A stretch of DNA of 64,000 nt. Source: Ectocarpus siliculosus. Its lineage: Eukaryota; Sar; Phaeophyceae; Ectocarpales; Ectocarpaceae. Below the pieces are notes generated by a model that saw nothing but the letters and a program-made list of their open reading frames with translations, searched no databases and had not been told where the DNA came from. The stretch is from contig FN649740.1 in assembly GCA_000310025.1 (NCBI GenBank), positions 5,563,326 to 5,627,325 of the forward strand, given 5' to 3'. A program made the position numbers and the translations under genes. Shown here piece by piece: positions 56,290 through 64,000 of the stretch; position 1 is the stretch's first letter; each line of letters starts with the position of its first letter.

Positions 56290-59200
56290 CACAGACATCA
56301 GACATGTAATTCACACACATTGATATTGTGAATGTCCGTCGAACGTTGTTTAGTACATCCCATGCCGCTTACTACTGTACGTAGATCAGAACCCCGGTCC
56401 ATTCCAACTGGAGCGCACAGAAACAAAATAGATTGTCAGAATACTCGTCCAATCGGGCGAGAATACAGCAGACAGGCCTATTTTGTCGATCACCAGGAAT
56501 ACAGAGTCAGTGTGAGGAAATCTGCTTCCCCACATCGACAGCCGCACGTACCCCCGTATACCCCCACTTCATCCCATTCCCATGGATCCGATGCATCCCG
56601 TTCCCTCGTCATACACTGTACTGTAGTGCTGCCGTACAGGGGCAGTGGGAAGTTATCCGTGTGCTTGTCGCCGCGGGGGCCGACACAGACCTGAAGGTGT
56701 GCCGTGATGGAGGAAAAGGAGGGGCGACTCACGACGCTTCTCCGCTTCTTCTGGCCGTTGTTGGTGGACATCTGGAAGCGGCACGTGTTCTTTTGGAAGG
56801 CGGGTGAGAAGCAACTGAAGGGAACGCGGGATGCAATACTGCCCCTTTGTTCACGAGGGGTTGTGCAGTTCGGGCTTAAGATGAGAAAGCAATACGTATT
56901 AATTCGCACGTCGATGGGAGGACTTGGTGGAGTCTGTGTGTGTGTCGTCTTGATGTTACGCACGTTTCTGGTTGACTACGTGATGTGTTGTGAATTCAGC
57001 TCACTCGGAATCACCTCGCCACTCGATTATTTCATGAACCTGGTCGATCATGTAGGGCGGAGGTGGGAGCGAAGAACTCGAAGGGTCTCACCCCGCTCCA
57101 CGTCTCCTGCCTCAAGCCCAACCCCGAAATGGTGTCGTTGTTGCTACTTTGGGGGGCCGACACAAACGCCCGGGACAGGAAGAAGAGGACCCCAGAACAA
57201 ATCGTAGGCAAGTCTTTGCCTCGTTAATCCACAGCCTCGCTTTGATCCTTGCCCGTTGTCTTCGTTTCTTGATGCACCGGTATTGGTGCACGTTGTTTTG
57301 ACAGGGTCGTGTCTCTGCAAGCCTTCCATTTCCTTAGGCGGAACATGATTCTTTGTGCCGTACGTACGATAGCACGAGGTTGTAAGACTTCTCGAGGGCA
57401 CCAACAAAATAGTATACCGACACAGCAAGACTCCCCACAATAGCATCGGGTTACTGCGTCTTTGTCAAGGTGCTTCACTGTTGCTGTAAACTGCAACTGT
57501 TTCTATCCCCGACGCCATCCACCTAGTTGGGCAAGGCCCGCGGTGTTGGAACGCGAAAAATATCGCCGCCCGACGCACCTGTACACGAAGAACCCGTCGC
57601 CAAGCTGGCGACAATGTACGCTTTCAGTCATCCGAAATTACCTGGCTGCCTCCACTAACTTCTTCTGTCATCAGACAAATGTCTGCTGGTTCACAGTAGT
57701 GTAACATCGCCTCGAAACAACGACAGGTCGCCTTGGAAAGTATCCAGTCCAAGAAGATGCCGTGAGGGCCATTCTAGCCCAAGCAGCTGCCGCGAAGCAG
57801 CTCGCAGCAAACGCAGCCGGTGCACACCGCGGTCTGCACGAGGGAGGCCGGAACGGAGACAGTAGTGTTGCCGCCGTGGATGCTGCCATCGCTACTGTTC
57901 CTGCCGCCGATGCTGGCGATCGTATAATCCCTGCTGCGCCGACCGCCACAGCAGCATCGTCATCCTTGCCACCACCGCCACCACCGAAAAAACTCTCGTC
58001 TGACGCCGCCGGAGTCACTACTCCCGGAGAGGAAGGCAACGAAACGGAAATTTTGACGCCATCGCTTCAATCGCCGCCACCGCCGGCGCCATTACTGCGG
58101 GAGCTGTCGGCACCGCCAACGCTCCCTCCAACCCCTCCCCCAAAACCTTTGGCGACTGCCGCGGCTATGGGTACAGACGCAGCTTCTGTTGAGTCGGACG
58201 CCGGTGGAACACAGGGTCCAGCAGAGGTAGAACAACCTGCTTCATCGGTCAACGTTCACTCTAATAATCAAGCACCAGCAGGAGCAACTGCAGCAAGCGC
58301 CCACGACGCGGCTTCGGTGGTAACTGCGCCGGCAACCGGGGGTGGGAAGGGCGGAGCAGCGGGAGCGCCGGCGGCGACATCTGCCGCGGTAGAATTCGCG
58401 AGCCGCGCGGTTTTGGAGGGAGAGTACGAGCTAGAAAAGGTGGGGTGCTTGCTTCCTGCGGATCTTGGTTGTCATGATTGCTGTTGTGGGCTTTCAAAAA
58501 AGGAGGTTGCCGCTGCACTACAGTGTCTTCGGTTGCACGGAAATATGGCAGTGTAAAGGATAGATGCCTTCATCGTATCAGACATATAGCACTGCAGAGA
58601 AGTGGTGGTATGAAGCTTTTCCCCGCACTTTGCGATGATATCATCACGACAGTTGTCGTTTTTCTCGCTTGGGGCTTCAGCATGAGGTTCAGGATCTGCA
58701 TATAAAAAATTGTACCGTGTTGTCGTCAGCTTTCTTTCGAACCGCGTGCAATTGACCCAAACATGACAAAGACTGTAGGCAACATTGATTTCAAACGTGC
58801 CGTGTAGGCACTGCCGTGCTCCAGTGGGTCAAGCGAGTTATGGTTCGCCAGCAAGGTTTTTACGGGCGAGCAAGTCGTTGTTAAGAAAATTCTGGAAGGC
58901 GAGCACGTCGCCTTCGAGCGAGAGAGGGCCGTTCTATTGGTGAGGACTGTTGGTTCTGACGACATTTGGTCATCTTTCGTGCGGTCTGCATTGGTCCTAC
59001 GTCTGTCCATCTCTACAGCATCAGCGGTTGTTGACCTTTGCTTGTGTGGGTTCAAGTCTTGCTGCTGTTTAATGCTTGCTGCGTTTCACTGATAACACCG
59101 ATGTCGGCGAGTATTCTGGTGTCATGTGGAGATCCCTGAAACGAGACAACCGCAAGCACAAATGTTTACTACGCGTACATAACACGAACAGAACATGCGT

Positions 59201-62200
59201 TTCACGTCCAAGAACCCCGTTGGACAGTCGGGTCTGTTCAGACCAAGCAGTGATTTCACCTGACGGTTTCAACCAATACTAGCTGTCCACCCCCCCTAGA
59301 CACACTTTATTTTACAGACCGAAGAGGACGGCTTTCACCTTGCTATCTGTGCGTGCGAGCGCGTGTTGACTGAACTTTTTGCGTCTCCTCCAGAAAAACC
59401 CATTCACGCCACAACATCAGATCACTCTTTGGCCGTCCCGATCCGAAAACGCGTTGGACCCGGGTGACCCAGTTCTTGCAACGGCAGGGCGTTCAGGGGG
59501 GATGCCAACATAGCATCCCGTTCGTCGGCGTTGTTCCCAGGCTGCAATGTCTCGTCCTGGGTCGGGGTGGCAGAACTCTGAGACAGGTTTGAAGCCGACT
59601 CATCTGAGTCGGCGTACTATAGAGTAATGCACGGCAAGATCGGTTTTGCTTCCGTTGTTCCGTATCCCTGAGCCTGCTGAACAGCATAGGGTTTGAAGCA
59701 TGCTACGAAGGCTAGGTATGGACGGCTAGGCATGTGGATGCGCGAAAAAACTCCAGTGACCGACAGACAGCGTTTCCGGGCTCTGTGCTTCAACTCCTGT
59801 TGTGGTCAAACTTGCGGATGTCAGTGCTGGCACAGACGCTGGTACGTTTATACTGGCATTGTCGTGCGAAATGTTTTCTATTGTCCCTAGTTGGGAACGT
59901 GTTCGATGTTGACCCATCACCAAATTCCTTGGCTACAACCAAAGCCGTTCGTCAGCGTATCTGCGGAGTGACCATGGCTACGCACGACACCCCTTAGAGC
60001 TCCTAGGCACGAAACCCTTGGGCTCCGAATCTACGTCTTCCGCAATTGTACCGTGAAAATGAGGTGGTTGAACGGGAGCAGTTCTGAGCCAGTGTCAAAA
60101 TGTTCCCTGAACGTCGCGCGCTTTTTATTCGCAGATCGGTCAGAAGTTCTACCACAAGTACTCCGGGAACTCTGCTGGATACATGGATCGAATTCGACCA
60201 TATGCACGACAGGTAAGCCGTCATTCATCGCTTTGGCCCAATTCTACTACGTCCTCGCTATTGGACTACCAGGTGTTGTCTTCCAGGCACATTTTTCGCG
60301 GTTACTTCCACCCAATGTAGACAAGAGATTTTCCACTCTTGCGTTTGTATCGTTACATCGACCTGTACGCGACTTCCCCCCAACCATTCTCACCCGCTTG
60401 TCTGAGATGCCTGCTTTGCTGTTTGCTGGTCATTCCCGACAAGGTGGTGGAGGTCTGCCAGTGGCTCCACCGCCTGGGCATTGTGTGGGGAGACGTGAAG
60501 CCCGAAAACTTCGTGGAAGGGCAGGTAATTACGCCCAAAGTGGGTTTTCAAAGCGCAGAGAGGGATTGTACGCATAACCCTCTTCTGTCAGTGAACGGGA
60601 AAACGGTTGGCAGTTGTGGCGACTGCTTCGTAAAAAATCCGAGTGTATAACTCTTGCCAAGGTCGGCTTTCCGATCGAGCTTGATGTCTTAACCGATCAA
60701 AAGGAAAGGTACCGATCTCGAGATGGGCTGATCTCTCCTTGTAGCTCCCTGCGTTCGGTCAGTTATTGTAGTTCGTCTATCCTTCGAAAACGTCTGCGAC
60801 TTACGACCAAATGTAGCATACCATCGCGAGAGGAGTGCTGGTCGGCTCACATGCTATCAGATAGATTTGCTTCACAATGTTGGGTTTCAAGTGTTGAATC
60901 AAACGTCTATTAAGTCCGCACTACAAGAGTGAATATTGTCGTCGAATCCTACGACAAAACGCTACCCCCCACAGACTTGCTTCATCCCATGAGGTCCACC
61001 TCTCACTATCGATAACCTAGCGAGTGTAGTATAGGTGAAACAGCACTGTGGGAGCACGACGCTGCGAAGAATGTAGGTGCATGCGCCCCAGTTGATGTGG
61101 TGGGAATTGTGGTCTGTGGTTGCTAGAACTGCAGGTGTGAGTGGAAAAGTGATTAAGTTAATGGGACCATATCAAGCCCATATCGAGATCGAAGTGATGA
61201 TTCCAGAGCGAACGAATACGAGAAAAACGGTCCTTTTCCAGCTCCGAGATCGGGAAACGGACGCCTCGAAGCTGATAATGAGGCTGTTCAAACTTCCTTC
61301 TGTGTGTAGACTATCGAAGAAGGAAATAGAGGGTACACGAGGTATCGGTGGAGGATTATATTCACGCTAACAGTGCTTCCGACAATGTTTCTTCCTATAA
61401 ATACATTAAGTACGCGTGTTGCCCACCAGAGAGGAAAGACGCACTAGATATTGGAATTAAGCTGTACTCGACGTCAAGCTTCAAATCACCCATGAATGAT
61501 CTTAGACTCGACTACTTAGAGCGGCCCGTCTTCGTTAGTACGCTTTTTCTTCATCAAAACGCAAACGTGTGCTACGCCCCATGCCCCAGTACCCAACCTA
61601 TCGACGACCATTCGACAGTCCTTTCACGCGCCGAAAATAATAAGACCACAGATGGGTATCCATACGCCGGCAAACTGCGTACAAGTACCAGCATAATGTC
61701 TTTTGGCTGTGACCCTTGTTCGGCCCTGATGCTTTCTCAGGACGACGATCTAAAGGCGATAGATTTCGACTCGGCGTGCAGTCTCTCCGGGGGTATGGCC
61801 TCCCTGGACAAGGACGTCGCAGAACGTGTTCAGCGTCGCTTCAGTGCCGATCATGTTCTCACACCCAGGTGTGTTAAAGACGTTCGTTCGTGGGTGACAA
61901 ATCAAAATGTTTGAGAGAGCCACCACTTCTCGCAGGCGCAATAGGTAGCTTTGACGGCACTCGTTGTGCCACGAATGTCGTTGAGAGTTCGCAACAGCCT
62001 TCAGAGGATACTCAGAAAGGCTCTGTTCTAGCACATGCCGAAAAACAATTTTGGCCGGAAGGTTGGTAATTCATGGCTGTGAAAAGAGAAGAAGGAGAAC
62101 TAGGGGGCATCCTCCTCGATTAGATGGACCGCGTCGGTGACAATCAGATCACATTTTGGTGTACGATCTCCGTGCGGCCGTGCTTGAGTGATGTCCGGCA

Positions 62201-63924
62201 CCCACGTCTTCGGTCCAGAAACAGTAGCTGGTCGCGTTGCAAGCAACCAAGACCTAGGCGTATAATATTTGTTTTTCAATGATCAAATGATCTCGCGCCG
62301 AGTTCGTACGCGCTTGACCACATTTTGGGCATGGCACCTTGTGTTCCCCTGCCGCCATACACGTTATGTCCGCCACGATGCCCTCGGACGGGCGAGAACT
62401 TCGGCGAGAAACGTCCCCTGTTTGCCGTCTCCAGCGAATGCTCCGTCGTGTCTTCTCTTTTGACGCCACTGCTACCCATCCTGCAGTGAGTGCATCGACG
62501 TCGTCCACAACACCTCGCGAGGCCGCACATACCTGGCATTTAGACCCTACCGCTTACCGAAACGACTGTTCCAGGTACTGCGCGCCTGAGCGAGCGCGAG
62601 CGTCGGTGTCGGGAGAGTCCTGCCTAGCCACCAAGGCAACCGACATCTGGTCCGCAGGGATGGTGCTATTCTGGCTCCTCACCGGGCAGGTGTGCATGCC
62701 ATCGTAAAACATCGCGGACGGTAATCATTGAAGCTGGCCATGTGGTCGAGTCAATACCGACGAAAGAATAAGGTGCTTGGTCCATTTGACTTCTCGGCGT
62801 CCTCGAGGCCAGGACATGGGGGTGGAACCGGATAGCGTGGATGCCAATGTTCCTGTCGTTGTTGCTGCAGCCTTCCTGCAACACTTGGTCCGTATCCGGG
62901 GGGGGGGTGGAATGTCGTCCTAGAGTGGAAACAATCTCACTATGTTGAGGGAGCCATCAGCACTAGGTTGAGCTTGGCGGCCTTTAATCCCTCGGGTCTG
63001 ATAGGTCCGGCGGTTGCGCGGAGCGTTTGCAAGGCTACGCATACTGACGGGGGAGTATTCACGGCGTATACTGCTGAGACAATGGTTTCTGCACCCTGAC
63101 CTACCTGGTTGTTTGCGTTTATCGACCGAGAGTGCCGAGTACGACACGCGAACTTAATGAAGCCAAAAATTTACAATTCACTGGATATACCATCATGCCA
63201 ACCTCTCAGGTTTGCGCTGTTACAACTGCATGGACTTCACGACATCATCCTGTTGTCGCCATCCCACAGCAGTAGGTTCCAAACGTCAAAACCTAAAAAA
63301 TTAGGTATATTTGCTCTGCTCTATGCATCCTCGTGCAAACGTTCAGACTTTCGCCAGGATATACTGATGCTTAACGCCCTAGATAATCTAACGACGGTGC
63401 ACAGGACTACTTTGAAAACGGTCTGGCGGATGAGGAGGTGGTGATGACCCTGTGCTCATCGGGGTTTACTGTGTCGTTGGCGGGCGTCGACCCAAAACAA
63501 GAGCAGGTGAATGTTCGAACCATTGGTCTGTTCATGTCTACATGATACCTATTCCGGTCTTCCCAACATGGTACTGATATTTAACTACCAGGACACATGA
63601 TCCACGGCAGAGTTGACCTTCCCAGGTTGATTGTTGTTCGATGTTTCCCAACTTTGCGAAATGCAGCAAAAAACACCCGCACCAGGCAGCATGCTGGTGC
63701 TGACGACGCAAGAGGTCAACCCCTCAGGTCACGTTGCTGAATGACGAAACGTCGCAGGGTAGTATATGAGAATCTCCCGTGGGTGCGCGCCTTGAGTCCA
63801 ATGCAGCCGTTGTACGTATCCGAAGAGGGAATACACGTGTCGTGTTTACCCGCCTTTCCCAAAAATCGATTTGGCAGGCCAAGAAAGGGTCTTTGTACAA
63901 CCACCTGTTGTCCGCCTTCGATCG
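55564..63924 (+). CDS. Ankyrin-repeat protein kinase (3' end beyond the window)
   Basis: Twelve exons found: 55564-55676, 56627-56803, 57056-57207, 57727-58439, 58808-58939, 59318-59463, 60135-60212, 60407-60524, 61741-61868, 62575-62689, 63405-63506, 63878-63924. All join in phase. Exons 1-3 encode ankyrin repeats (AAALNGDVEDVRRYI, AAVQGQWEVIRVLVAAGAD, LLLAVVGGHLEAARVLLEGG, TPLHVSCLKPNPEMVSLLL). Exon 4 is a 237-residue Ala/Pro-rich linker. Exon 5 starts the kinase fold: a degenerate glycine loop (SSGSSELWFASK), then VVVKK with the expected Lys. Exon 8 has the catalytic loop GIVWGDVKPENF, exon 9 LKAIDFDSACSL, exon 10 PRYCAPE and DIWSAGMVLFWLLTG, and exons 11-12 the helical C-lobe. Catalytic Asp and Asn are kept, but HRD reads WGD and DFG reads DFD. 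The intron after exon 3 has a GC donor. Substrate unknown; the activity is uncertain because of the altered motifs. Confidence 0.85.
56218..56285 (+). repeat. GA dinucleotide microsatellite
   Basis: An uninterrupted run of about 34 GA units in intron 1 of the ankyrin-kinase gene. On the transcript it would be a purine-only tract. Confidence 0.95.
57727..58439 (+). CDS. Ala/Pro/Thr-rich linker exon of the ankyrin-kinase gene
   Basis: This 713-nt exon begins GRLGKYPVQEDAVRAILAQA, closing the last ankyrin helix. It becomes low complexity with poly-Ala, poly-Pro (LPPPPPPKK, PPTPPPKPL) and Ser/Thr stretches, and ends EGEYELEK just before the kinase lobe. The long open frame on the same strand is therefore one exon and not a separate gene. 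Such a disordered hinge would let ankyrin and kinase domains move independently. Confidence 0.75.
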
Positions 63925-64000
63925 GTAATATTTTTGTTTCTATTTTTTTGTTCTAGGCTAGGAACTTGTTGGGGACAATGTTGAGCCACATACCCCAAGG

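Overview
The window is nuclear DNA of a eukaryote, most likely a brown alga (Ectocarpus-like) or a close stramenopile. That is inference. It rests on long introns with GT(A/G)AG donors and some GC donors, genes spread over 2 to 16 kb on both strands, and a glutaredoxin whose N-terminus has a signal peptide ending in the ASA|F cleavage motif used by secondary red-type plastids. There are no operons, ribosome-binding sites or prokaryotic elements. Gene models were built by hand by matching splice sites, reading phase and protein-family similarity.

Layout. 1-191: end of an unidentified plus-strand gene. 925-1194: small coiled-coil reading frame. 2959-19308 (+): a 22-exon gene for a giant EMAP-like (EML) WD40 protein of about 2,100 residues with a Lys/Ser-rich tail. 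20760-30060 (-): a convergent gene for a protein of unknown family with two related halves. Its introns hold a tRNA-Ile(GAU), a foldback (MITE-like) element and a broken, probably transposon-derived coding relic. 34147-36620 (-): a secreted or membrane protein with a Pro/Thr-rich stalk and one transmembrane helix, plus a duplicated copy of the helix exon. 42038-44655 (-): plastid-type glutaredoxin. 45072-49810 (+): SURF1, complete in seven exons. 51292-54706 (-): unidentified acidic protein, with a broken Cys-rich coding relic on the other strand inside its intron region. 55564-63924 (+, continues beyond the window): ankyrin-repeat protein kinase.

How the genes relate. The clearest link is the head-to-head pair glutaredoxin/SURF1, whose starts are 416 bp apart and may share a promoter; one protein is a plastid thiol oxidoreductase and the other a mitochondrial cytochrome c oxidase assembly factor. 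The EML gene would act on microtubules. The other genes show no obvious shared pathway. The items most worth a second look are the two-repeat protein family, the kinase with altered HRD and DFG motifs, the duplicated transmembrane exon, the three-copy foldback element, and the 18-nt microexon flanked by a GC-AG intron in the EML gene.
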